Shown: positions 51,874 through 60,184 of the stretch, in pieces
Numbering within the stretch: the stretch's first letter is position 1
Layout of the letters: every line of letters begins with the position of its first letter
Assembly (NCBI GenBank): GCA_963726765.1
Contig: CAVSDH010000009.1
Span: forward strand, 1-64,000
Reading direction: 5' to 3'
DNA: 64,000 nucleotides
DNA from: CAIWHR01 sp963726765
GTDB lineage: Bacteria > Pseudomonadota > Gammaproteobacteria > Burkholderiales > Casimicrobiaceae
Notes under the pieces: generated by a model
The model's database searches: none
Seen by the model: the letters and a program-made list of their open reading frames with translations, nothing else
What the model was told of the DNA's origin: nothing
Translations under genes and position numbers: made by a program

Positions 51874-52161
51874 GGCGCGAGCGGCGGAGAGGGGGAACGC
51901 GCGATCGGCGAGCAGGGGCCCCAAGCATGCTTGGGGATGCGAGCCAACGGGAGCGCGTTCGGAGGCCGACAGATCGAATTTGCCGATTGGCACGACCAGT
52001 CGCGGAGGCCGAACCGAGCGCCACGCGCGCAGGGGATCGGAGCAATCGCGAGTCGCCGCTGGAGGCCGACAACTCGCCCGCATGCTCGACACGGAGGCCG
52101 AGGCGCGAGCGGCCGACGACTCCGCGGAGCGATTTGCCTGGACGGCGTGGCGGCCGCGTCG
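51874..52161. repeat. Diverged repeat remnants and palindrome upstream of the maeB stop
   Basis: The rest of the 527-base block holds no gene. It contains the first 22 bases of a third unit (51874-51895), then the palindrome region, and a partial copy (about 52024-52080) matching the second half of the 119-bp unit. Another short match lies near 52092-52112. The block separates the convergent DUF5666-like gene and maeB, so any function at transcript ends would affect both. Confidence 0.75.
51919..51936. repeat. Perfect 18-bp palindrome in the repeat block
   Basis: CCCCAAGCA followed directly by TGCTTGGGG. The flanks (GAGCAGGGG before, ATGCGA after) match those around the hairpin at 31545-31569 when both are read in upstream-gene sense, whereas the inner stem bases differ but stay paired. 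Confidence 0.7.
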
Positions 52162-54438
52162 TCAGTCGCCGCGCGACCCCGCGCTCACCGCGGCGAGCGC
52201 GGTGAGGTTGACGAGCCGTCGCACCGTCGCGGACGGCGTCGCGATCAGCACGGGCTTGCGCGCGCCGAGCAGGATCGGCCCGACCGTGAGTCCTTCGCCG
52301 CCGGTGATCTTCAGGAGGTTGAACGAGATGTTGGCGGCATCGAGATTCGGCATGATCAGCAGGTTCGCCTCGCCCTTCAGCGTCGAATCCGGATGCACGC
52401 GGCCGCGGATCGCCTCGGACAGCGCGGCGTCGCCGTGCATCTCGCCATCCATCTCGAGTTCCGGCTCGCGCGCCGCGAGCAGGCGCCTGGCCTCGCGCAT
52501 CTTGCGCGCGGACTCCGAGTCGTCGCTGCCGAAGTTCGAATGCGAGAGTAGCGCCACTTTCGGCACGAGGCCGAAGCGGCGGACGGCGTCGGCGGCAAGG
52601 CGCGCGATCTCCACCAGCTGCTCCGCCGACGGATTGCGGTTGACGTAGGTGTCGCAGATGAAGAGCGTCCGGTTGGGAAGGAGGAGGCCGTTCATCGCCG
52701 CGAACACGGGCGCGTCGGATCGCTGCCCGACGACGTCCGCCACGTGGCGCAGGTGGGCATGGTACTTCCCGACGGTGCCGCACAGCATCGCGTCGCACTC
52801 GCCCATCTGCAGGAGCAGCGCCCCGATGAGCGAAGGCTTGCGCAGCACCGCCTCCTTCGCGTCTTCCGGCGAGATCCCGTTCCGCCCCATCAACTGGTAG
52901 TAGAGCTGCCACGCGGGCTTGTAGCGCGGATCGCTGTTGATGTTGACGAGCTCGAAATCCTTGCCTGCCGCAAGACGCAGGCCGAACTTCCCGATGCGCG
53001 CCGCGATCACCTCCGGGCGGCCGATCAGCAGCGGCCGCGCGAGACCCTCGTCGACCACGATCTGCACCGCGCGCAGCACGCGTTCCTCCTCCCCCTCGGC
53101 GTAGACCACCTTGCGCGGCAAGCGCTTCGCCTGATCGAACACCGGCTTCATGATGAGCCCGGAATGCCAGATGAACTGGGACAGCCGGTCGCGGTAGGCG
53201 TCGAAATCGGCAATCGGCCTCGTCGCGACGCCGTCCTCCATCGCCGCCTTCGCCACGGCGGGCGGCACCGTCACCATGAGGCGCGGGTCGAACGGCTTGG
53301 GTATCAGGTACTCCGGGCCGAAACTGAGCGACTCCCCCGCGTACGCCTGCGCGACGATGTCGGAAAGCTCCGCATGGGCGAGATCCGCGAGAGCGCGCAT
53401 GCACGCGAGCTTCATGCCTTCGGTGATCGAGGTCGCCCCGACGTCGAGGGCGCCGCGGAACATGAACGGAAAGCACAGCACGTTGTTGACCTGGTTCGGA
53501 TAGTCGGAGCGGCCCGTCGCGATGATCGCGTCAGGACGCACGGCTTTCGCGAGCTCGGGACGGATCTCCGGTTCCGGATTGGCAAGCGCGAGGATGAACG
53601 GATCCTTCGCCATCGTCTTGACCATGTCCTGCGTCAGGACGCCGGGGCCGGAAAGACCGAGAAAGATGTCGGCACCGCGAATGGCGTCGGCGAGCGTGCG
53701 GTCCTTCGTGTCGCGCGCGTAGCGCGCCTTGTTCTCCTCCATCGGCGACTCGCGGCCCCGGAAGATGACGCCCTTGCTGTCGCACACGACCACGTTCTCG
53801 CGCTTCAGGCCCACGCCAATCATCAGATCGAGGCACGCGATGGCGGCGGCGCCCGCCCCCGAACAGACGAGCCTGACGTTGGCGATATCCTTGCCGACCA
53901 CCTTCAACCCGTTGAGGATCGACGCGCCGGCGACGATTGCCGTGCCGTGCTGATCGTCGTGGAACACCGGGATCTTCATTCTCTCGCGCAGGCGGCGCTC
54001 GATGTAGAAGCAATCCGGCGCCTTGATGTCCTCGAGGTTGATGCCGCCGAACGTCGGCTCGAGACGCGCGATCGTCTTCACCATCTCGTCGGGGTCGGTC
54101 TCGGCGAGCTCGATGTCGAACACGTCGATGCCGGCGAATTTCTTGAACAGGCAGGCCTTGCCCTCCATCACCGGCTTGCCGGCGAGTGGACCGATGTTGC
54201 CGAGACCCAGCACCGCGGTGCCGTTGGTGACGACGGCGACCAGATTGCCGCGCGAAGTCAGCGTGCGCGCTTCCGCGGGATCGGCGACGATCGCGTCGCA
54301 GGCCGCCGCGACGCCGGGCGAATAGGCGAGCGCGAGGTCGCGCTGGTTGACGAGCACCTTGGTGGGAGTCACGGAGATCTTGCCGAAGGTCGGCGTCCGG
54401 TGATACTCCAGCGCGGCGTTGCGCAACTGCTCGTCCAT
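52162..54438 (-). CDS. maeB: NADP-dependent malic enzyme with PTA-like domain
   Basis: A 758-residue MaeB: an N-terminal malic enzyme (about 1-430), which decarboxylates malate to pyruvate with reduction of NADP, and a C-terminal phosphotransacetylase-like regulatory domain (about 440-758). Malic features are EYHRTPTFGKISVTPTK, DLALAYSPGVAAACDAI, VVTNGTAVLGLGNIGPLAGKPVMEGKACLFKKFAGID, PVFHDDQHGTAIV and CSGAGAAAIACLDL. The PTA-like part reads MLCGTVGKYHAHLRHVADVVGQR and FICDTYVNRNPSAEQL. Start at MDEQLRNAALEYHRTPTFG. Confidence 0.95.
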   Translation of the reverse strand: MDEQLRNAALEYHRTPTFGKISVTPTKVLVNQRDLALAYSPGVAAACDAIVADPAEARTLTSRGNLVAVVTNGTAVLGLGNIGPLAGKPVMEGKACLFKKFAGIDVFDIELAETDPDEMVKTIARLEPTFGGINLEDIKAPDCFYIERRLRERMKIPVFHDDQHGTAIVAGASILNGLKVVGKDIANVRLVCSGAGAAAIACLDLMIGVGLKRENVVVCDSKGVIFRGRESPMEENKARYARDTKDRTLADAIRGADIFLGLSGPGVLTQDMVKTMAKDPFILALANPEPEIRPELAKAVRPDAIIATGRSDYPNQVNNVLCFPFMFRGALDVGATSITEGMKLACMRALADLAHAELSDIVAQAYAGESLSFGPEYLIPKPFDPRLMVTVPPAVAKAAMEDGVATRPIADFDAYRDRLSQFIWHSGLIMKPVFDQAKRLPRKVVYAEGEEERVLRAVQIVVDEGLARPLLIGRPEVIAARIGKFGLRLAAGKDFELVNINSDPRYKPAWQLYYQLMGRNGISPEDAKEAVLRKPSLIGALLLQMGECDAMLCGTVGKYHAHLRHVADVVGQRSDAPVFAAMNGLLLPNRTLFICDTYVNRNPSAEQLVEIARLAADAVRRFGLVPKVALLSHSNFGSDDSESARKMREARRLLAAREPELEMDGEMHGDAALSEAIRGRVHPDSTLKGEANLLIMPNLDAANISFNLLKITGGEGLTVGPILLGARKPVLIATPSATVRRLVNLTALAAVSAGSRGD

Positions 54439-54523
54439 GAATGTCTCCGGCGGGTTCCCGCCCGGCGGCGGGGGAATCGCTATCAAAGCACGGACGGCCG
54501 TGCAGAGGAAGTCCCTTGGCCGA

Positions 54524-55243
54524 CTAAGCGTCCGCGCCGGCCACCCCGAGATAGGCTCGGCGGAGCTTCGGATCCGCGAGCACCGCATCGCGGTCGCCCT
54601 CCATCACGATGCGGCCTTCCTCCAGCACGCATGCGCGGGTTGCGACTTCGAGCGCCCGCACGACGTTCTGTTCGACCAGCAGGATCGTGACGCCCTCCGC
54701 GTGAATCGCGCGAATGATGGCGAACATTTCGGCGACGATGAGCGGCGAGAGCCCGAGCGAAGGCTCGTCGAGCAGCAGCAGCCGGGGACGCGCCATCAGT
54801 GCGCGGGCGATCGCGACCATCTGCTGCTGCCCCCCCGAAAGCGCGCCGGCCGACACGTCGAGCCGCGCGGACAGCGCCGGAAACAGCTCGCAGATCCGCT
54901 CGAGGGACTGGCGGCGCACACGGCGTGCGCTCGCGACGAGGCTGCCCATCTCCAGATTCTCGCGGACCGACATGTGCGCGAAGAGGCGCCGGCCCTCGGG
55001 CACGACGGCGATGCCGGCAGCGATGAACCGGTGCGCCGGCAACGTCGCGAGATCGACGCCGTCAAAATTCAGCGTGCCGGCCCGAAGCCGAAGCAGCCCC
55101 GCGATCGTATTGATCAGCGTGCTCTTGCCCGCGCCATTGGGCCCGACGACGCAGACGAGCTCGCCCAGCGCGACCGACAGCGACACGTCGTCGAGCGCGC
55201 GCGCATGGCCGTAGGCGACCTCGAGGTTCCTCGCTTCAAGCAT
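54524..55243 (-). CDS. livF: Branched-chain amino-acid-type ABC transporter ATPase (LivF-like)
   Basis: A 239-residue ATPase. Walker A is GPNGAGKSTLI, the signature is ALSGGQQQMVAIARALMARPRLLLLDEPSLGLSP with Walker B, and the switch His region is VTILLVEQNV. The start at MLEARNLEVAYGHARALDDVS is typical of LivF. It overlaps the fused permease-ATPase gene by eight bases. The substrate of this uptake system is not fixed by sequence. The dioxygenase-like gene upstream suggests an aromatic or related carboxylate. Confidence 0.92.
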   Translation of the reverse strand: MLEARNLEVAYGHARALDDVSLSVALGELVCVVGPNGAGKSTLINTIAGLLRLRAGTLNFDGVDLATLPAHRFIAAGIAVVPEGRRLFAHMSVRENLEMGSLVASARRVRRQSLERICELFPALSARLDVSAGALSGGQQQMVAIARALMARPRLLLLDEPSLGLSPLIVAEMFAIIRAIHAEGVTILLVEQNVVRALEVATRACVLEEGRIVMEGDRDAVLADPKLRRAYLGVAGADA

Positions 55244-56999
55244 TCACCGGCGCTCCAAGATACGCGGTGATCACCGCGCGATCGCGCATCACCTCGGCAG
55301 GGGCCCCCGCGGCGATGACGTCTCCGTGGTTCAGCACCACGATCCGGTCGGCGAGAGCGTTCACTGCGCGCATCACGTGCTCGACCAGAACGATCGTCGC
55401 CCCGTGCCGGCGGATGTCGCGGATGAGCTCGACCGCGCTGTCGATCTCCGCCGGATTGAGCCCGGAGAGGACCTCGTCCAGCAGCACGAGCTGCGGCCGC
55501 ATGGCGAGCGCGCGGGCGAGCTCGAGAAACTTCCTCTGGTGGAGGTTGAGCTCATCGGGGAGCGCGTCGGCCTTGTCGTCGAGGCGAGCGAACTGCAGCC
55601 AGCGCGCCGCCTCGCGCTCGGCCGCCGCGCGGGAGAGTGTTGCACCGCCGAACATCGCGGCGATGGTGACATTCTCCCGCACCGTGAGCTCGCGAAACGG
55701 CCGTGGAATCTGATAGGTACGGGCAATGCCCGTGCGCGCAATCCGGTGCGCGGGAATCCCCGCGATTTCGCGCCCGCGAAAGACGATGCGCCCCGCATCG
55801 GGCCGGTAGTGACCGCTCACCACGTTGATCAGCGTCGACTTCCCCGAGCCGTTCGGACCGAGGAGCCCCAGCACTTCGCCTTCGCGCACGTCGAACGTCA
55901 CGTCGCGCAGCGCCTGCACGCCCTCGAAGGCCTTCCCCACGCCCTCGACCGCGAGAACAACCCGAGCGGAAGGGCGCGATCGAATCTCGTCGAACCGCGC
56001 GCGTTCCTCCTCCGTCGGAGCGTGGGTGTCGGCCGTTCGGGCCGCCGGTTCGCGGGCGACTGCCCGCCCGCGTCCGCGCAGTCGTCCAAGCAGTCCCTGC
56101 GGCATGAACAGAATCACGAGGATCAGGACGATGCCGACGACCGCCTTGCCGGCGATCGCGTAGTCGCCGGCGGTGAAGGCGTACATGAGCGCCGTGATCA
56201 CGGCGGCACCGATCGCGGGGCCCGCCCAGTGTCGCGTGCCGCCGAGAATGCTCATCAGCACGACCGTCAGCGGAACCGTGATCGAGAACGTCTCGCCGAC
56301 CGTCACGTACGAGACGAACAGCGCGTGGATCCCGCCCGCCATGCCCGCGAGCGCGCACGACAACGCGAACGCGGCAAGCTTGAACCGGTAGGTCGGCACG
56401 CCCATGACCTCGGCCACGTCCTCGTCGTCGTGGATGGCGAACAGCCCCCAGCCCAGCCGCGCTTGCCGGACCAGGTAGGCGGCGAGCAGCGTGGCAAATG
56501 CCAGCGCGAGCGCGAGCAGGTAGAACGTCGACGACGCGCTGGGGCCGAGCGCGGGCAGCGGCACGGCGCTGAGGTACACGCCGGGCCCGCCGTCGATTGG
56601 CGTGTTGAGGATGATCGTCGCCAGGACGAAAGTGACCGCGAGCGTCAGGAGAGCGAAGACCTCGCCGCGCACGCGCCGCACGCGAAACACGACGAGGCCG
56701 ATGCCGAGCCCCAGCACCGCGGCGGTCGCTCCCGCGACGGGCAGCGTCCACAGAAACGGCACATCGAAAGCTGCGGCGAGCGTCGCGGTCGTGTAGACAC
56801 CCGCGCCGAAGAATGCGCCGTGGCCAAACGAGACATAGCCCGAGTAACCCGACAGCAGGTTCCACGACGTGGCGAGCACGATCCAGTGGAACACGAGATA
56901 GAGAAACGACTCGTAGAACGCCGGCAGGCCGAGGAGCGGCACGGCGGCGAGCGCCGCGGCCACCGCCACCAGCGAGGCAATCACCCTGCTCGATTTCAC
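55236..56999 (-). CDS. Fused LivM-LivG permease-ATPase of an ABC transporter
   Basis: A 587-residue fusion. Residues 1-310 are a LivM-type permease with eight or more helices (NLLSGYSGYVSFGHGAFFGAGVYTTATL; GRLFAIHDDEDVAEVMGVPTYRFKLAAFALS-like; GGTRHWAGPAIGAAVITAL). Residues 345-587 are the LivG-type ATPase with Walker A GPNGSGKSTLINVVSG and Walker B LVLLDEVLSGLNPAEI. The ABC signature is not LSGGQ but reads LNLHQRKFLELARAL, as in a subgroup of LivG-like ATPases. GTG start overlaps the livH stop. Confidence 0.9.
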   Translation of the reverse strand: MKSSRVIASLVAVAAALAAVPLLGLPAFYESFLYLVFHWIVLATSWNLLSGYSGYVSFGHGAFFGAGVYTTATLAAAFDVPFLWTLPVAGATAAVLGLGIGLVVFRVRRVRGEVFALLTLAVTFVLATIILNTPIDGGPGVYLSAVPLPALGPSASSTFYLLALALAFATLLAAYLVRQARLGWGLFAIHDDEDVAEVMGVPTYRFKLAAFALSCALAGMAGGIHALFVSYVTVGETFSITVPLTVVLMSILGGTRHWAGPAIGAAVITALMYAFTAGDYAIAGKAVVGIVLILVILFMPQGLLGRLRGRGRAVAREPAARTADTHAPTEEERARFDEIRSRPSARVVLAVEGVGKAFEGVQALRDVTFDVREGEVLGLLGPNGSGKSTLINVVSGHYRPDAGRIVFRGREIAGIPAHRIARTGIARTYQIPRPFRELTVRENVTIAAMFGGATLSRAAAEREAARWLQFARLDDKADALPDELNLHQRKFLELARALAMRPQLVLLDEVLSGLNPAEIDSAVELIRDIRRHGATIVLVEHVMRAVNALADRIVVLNHGDVIAAGAPAEVMRDRAVITAYLGAPVNA

Positions 57000-57853
57000 G
57001 CTCGTCCGGGCCGCGCGATCAGGAGCAGGATCAGCAGCGAGAAGGAGACGACCGGTGCCCACGACGGGGCGGTGACCACCATGGTGACGGCCTCGCTGAC
57101 GCCGATCACGATGCCGGCGACGAGCGGCCCCAATGCGCGGCCCGGCCCGCCCATCATCACCACGGCGAAAATGACGCCGATCCAGGCGTAGATCTGCGCC
57201 GGCGCGAGCGTCTGGGAAAGCGCGAGGCACAATCCCGCCGCGCCGGCGATCGCCGCCGAGGCGCCCGACACGAGGTAACCCAGACGCCGCTCGTCGACGC
57301 CGAACGCCGCAGCGATGGGCGCGTCCTCGGCCGCTGCGCGCATCGCGCGGCCCACGTCGGTGTAACGGAGCAACGCCCAGGCGCCAAGCGAGAGCGCGAT
57401 TGCCATGCAGAGCGTCAGCAGCTCCGGCAGCGGCACGAACAGCGTGCCGACGCGAAACTTGACGTCGCCGTAGCCGGATTCGAGGCGGCGGAAATCGGCC
57501 GTCCAGATGGACTGGATGACCGTCTCCACGATGACCGTGAATCCGAACGTCACCAGCAGCGAGTTGAGCGGGGTTACGCGAAACCGCGCGAACAGCCACT
57601 GCATCGCCACGCCGAGCGCGAAGAATCCCGGGACGATCAAGGCCAACGTGACGAGCGGATCGAGCCCGCCGACCGTTGCGAGGTGGTAGGTGAGATACGC
57701 GCCGAGGAACGCGAGCGCGAAATGCGCGAGATTGATCTGGCCCAGAAGGCCCCAGGTAAGGCTGAGGCCCAGCCCGAGCAGCCCGTAGAGCGCGCCGATG
57801 AACACGCCGGAGAGGACGGCCTGCCCGAGCAGTGTCGCGCCGGGCAGGTTCAT
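56996..57853 (-). CDS. livH: Branched-chain-type ABC transporter permease (LivH-like)
   Basis: A 285-residue inner-membrane permease with about eight helices. LivH features: GVFIGALYGLLGLGLSLTWGLLGQINLAHFALAFLGAYLTY near the start, TPLNSLLVTFGFTVIVETV in the middle and AAAEDAPIAAAFGVDERRLGYLVSGASAAIAGAAG, followed by GVIFAVVMMGGPGRALGPLVAGIVIGV. It overlaps the fused permease-ATPase start and lies 22 bases after the binding-protein gene. Confidence 0.93.
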   Translation of the reverse strand: MNLPGATLLGQAVLSGVFIGALYGLLGLGLSLTWGLLGQINLAHFALAFLGAYLTYHLATVGGLDPLVTLALIVPGFFALGVAMQWLFARFRVTPLNSLLVTFGFTVIVETVIQSIWTADFRRLESGYGDVKFRVGTLFVPLPELLTLCMAIALSLGAWALLRYTDVGRAMRAAAEDAPIAAAFGVDERRLGYLVSGASAAIAGAAGLCLALSQTLAPAQIYAWIGVIFAVVMMGGPGRALGPLVAGIVIGVSEAVTMVVTAPSWAPVVSFSLLILLLIARPGRA

Positions 57854-57875
57854 ACGCGTGCTAGCTCACGACGGA

Positions 57876-59081
57876 TCAAGGCAGGATTATCTTGGCGCCC
57901 GGCTTCGCGACTTCCTTCGGCCACACGACGACCCAGCGCCCGTTCTGCACCTGCTTGACGCGCATCAGATCGTCGCCGTAATTGTTGGGGCCGTCGAAGC
58001 GCAGCGTGCCCTGGATGGTGCCGACCTTGTTTTTCTTGAGCCACGCCGCGAGCACCTTGTCGTCGAGGCTCTTCGTGGCCGTGACCGCGGCTTCCAGCAC
58101 CTGCCACGCCGAATACGACGCCGCCGCCTGCGTGTCGACCGAGGTGTCGGGCAGCCCCGCCTTCGCGGCGCGTTCGTTGAACAGCTTGATGAACTCCGCG
58201 GCCTGCGGGTTGCTCGTGAACGGCGGATGCTCCTCGAAGATCGTGCCGGCAAGCGCGAGGTTCGCTTCCGGCGCCTTCACCATCGGTCCCGGCGCCGGGT
58301 ACATGTAGTAATGGATCGGCGGCGTGTAATCGATTTTCTTCATCGCTTCGAGCAGCTGGTTGCCCTCGAGTCCGATCGCGCCGACGTAGACGAAGTCGGG
58401 CTTCGCGTCCTTCACGCGCGCGGCGATCGGGCCGTAGTCGCGGTTGCCGAATTCCCATTCGAGAAACAGCACTTCCTGGATGCCGCGCTTCTTGAACACT
58501 TCGCGCGCGCCCAGCGCCATGAAGTGAATCGAAGGAAACTTGCTCGTGACCACCGCGACCGTCTTCGGCGGCTTGCCGGTGGAGGAGAGCGCATCGACCA
58601 GGTTGTTCGTGAACGTGTTGGCCGGGTCGGGCCCGAGCGACCAGGTCGGGAACTGCTTGTCGTACTTGGCGAGGTTCGGAATCCCGAACGTATGGTGGAT
58701 GAGGAGCTTGTCGTAGCGCTGCGCCACCGCCATGGCCGAAAGAATCGCTCCGGTCGCGTAAGGCCCCATCAGCAGGTCGACCTTGTCGACGGTGATGAGC
58801 TGCTCGTAGAGCGTGCGCGCGAGGTCGGGCTTCGACTGGTCGTCGCGGACGATCCACTCGACCGGTCGGCCGAGCAGGCCGTTCTTGGCGTTCAGCTGGT
58901 CGACGTAGATCTCGCCCACGATCTTGTGGACCTGGCCGGTCGCGGCGAGCGGGCCGGTCAGCGCCAGTGTGCTGCCGATGCGGATCGGCGCTCCCGACGG
59001 CGCGCCTAGTGCGGCCCCGCCGAGGCAGGCCAATAGAACTGCGGTGACGAGCGCGGCGATCCTGCGCGTGACGACGTTCAT
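57876..59081 (-). CDS. LivK-like periplasmic binding protein (type I)
   Basis: A 401-residue exported binding protein with a signal peptide (about 1-26, VTAVLLACLGGAALGAP) and the type I periplasmic fold: PIRIGSTLALTGPLAATGQVHKIVGEIYVDQLNAKNGLLGRPVEWIVRDDQSKPDLARTLYEQLI. The ligand pocket region TFGIPNL...PTWSLGPDPANTF and VVTSKFPSIHFMALGAREVFKKRG follow. First gene of the transporter part of the operon. The ligand is not determined by sequence. Confidence 0.92.
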   Translation of the reverse strand: MNVVTRRIAALVTAVLLACLGGAALGAPSGAPIRIGSTLALTGPLAATGQVHKIVGEIYVDQLNAKNGLLGRPVEWIVRDDQSKPDLARTLYEQLITVDKVDLLMGPYATGAILSAMAVAQRYDKLLIHHTFGIPNLAKYDKQFPTWSLGPDPANTFTNNLVDALSSTGKPPKTVAVVTSKFPSIHFMALGAREVFKKRGIQEVLFLEWEFGNRDYGPIAARVKDAKPDFVYVGAIGLEGNQLLEAMKKIDYTPPIHYYMYPAPGPMVKAPEANLALAGTIFEEHPPFTSNPQAAEFIKLFNERAAKAGLPDTSVDTQAAASYSAWQVLEAAVTATKSLDDKVLAAWLKKNKVGTIQGTLRFDGPNNYGDDLMRVKQVQNGRWVVVWPKEVAKPGAKIILP

Positions 59082-59125
59082 GCGGTCTCCTCCTTGCCGA
59101 TCGTTCGATGCTGCGGGACCTTTTG

Positions 59126-60094
59126 CTAGGCGGCTTGCCGCGCTGCGGTCTCGTGGTTTTGGATGAAGTAATCGGGCGGCGTCGGGCCCCAAACATAGAA
59201 CGCATCTTCGGGCGGATGGTCCTTCGCGAGCCAGTCGAGGTCGGCCGGGATGAAGTCGATGTCGTGCGAGTACTCGGCGAAGCTGCCCCACGGATCGCGT
59301 GCGTAATAAAAATAGTTCGAGCCGACCACGTGCCGCCCCACGCCCCAGCCGTACGCGTGGCCCTTCGACGTCATCTGCTCCATGCCGAGCCCCACCTCGT
59401 CGATCGACGCGACGTCCCAGCTCGAGTGATGGAGCCCCGGACCATCGGACTTTGCGAACGCGAGCATGTGATGGTCGCTCGCGTGTGCGCCGTGCATGAA
59501 CGCAATGCCTTCGCCGGAATGGTCGGACAGCCGCAGCCCGAGCGTGTCGGCGTAGAACCTGCTGGAGCGCGCCACGTCGGAGGTGAACAGGAGCACGTGC
59601 GAGAGCCGCCGCGGGTGTACCTTGGGCGCCTTCGAGCGGGCCGGCGCCGCTCCCGCGCCGCGCGGCACGGCCGGCGCTGTCGCGGCGGCCGATTTCGTCG
59701 CCGGCGACACCTTCGGCGCGGCGAGCACGTGGACCAGCACGCCTTCCGGGTCGCGGAACCAGACGCCCGAGGTCTCCGCCCGCGGATGCGCGTCAGCCGG
59801 TTTCACGCCGAGTTGCGCGAGCCGCTGCTCGAGTGCGCGCATGTCCTCGGCGAACGCGCCGAACGCGAGATACTGGAGGCGCTTCGTCGCACCGGCGCGC
59901 AGCACCGTGCCCCAGCGATGCGAATGGCCGAACGTGTGCAGATGCAGCCGATCGTCGCGGCGCTGCACCTCGAGGCCGAAATCGTCGTAGAAGCGCGCGG
60001 CCGTGTCGAGATCCGGGACCGAGAAGACGAAGTGATCGAGCGAATGCACCGCGGTGACGCCGGCGCGCCGCGTGGTCGTCGAATCGGGTGTCAT
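59126..60094 (-). CDS. Extradiol-dioxygenase-like VOC-superfamily protein
   Basis: A 322-residue two-domain VOC protein of type I extradiol dioxygenase form. The C-terminal domain has the likely His-His-Glu iron site: LSHVLLFTSDV (His), SDHHMLAFAKS (His) and GSFAEYSHDIDF (Glu). The first domain starts SLDHFVFSVPDLDTAARFYDDFGLEV and lacks the metal set, as usual. A long Ala/Pro/Ser linker (about 130-160) separates the domains. It could cleave a catecholic ring. It is upstream of the Liv-type transporter genes and 90 bases from the divergent aminotransferase. Confidence 0.86.
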   Translation of the reverse strand: MTPDSTTTRRAGVTAVHSLDHFVFSVPDLDTAARFYDDFGLEVQRRDDRLHLHTFGHSHRWGTVLRAGATKRLQYLAFGAFAEDMRALEQRLAQLGVKPADAHPRAETSGVWFRDPEGVLVHVLAAPKVSPATKSAAATAPAVPRGAGAAPARSKAPKVHPRRLSHVLLFTSDVARSSRFYADTLGLRLSDHSGEGIAFMHGAHASDHHMLAFAKSDGPGLHHSSWDVASIDEVGLGMEQMTSKGHAYGWGVGRHVVGSNYFYYARDPWGSFAEYSHDIDFIPADLDWLAKDHPPEDAFYVWGPTPPDYFIQNHETAARQAA

Positions 60095-60184
60095 GCCTCC
60101 TCCTGGCGTGCAACTCGTGCGGCGATCATAGCACCGGACGCGGGCGTACCATAGACGCGCCTCGCACCCCCTGCATCGACGCCG

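Noticed and set aside
51636..52161. A CRISPR array
   Set aside because: The units are 119 bp, head to tail without spacers, and no cas gene is present. This is a tandem and mosaic intergenic repeat, not a repeat-spacer array.
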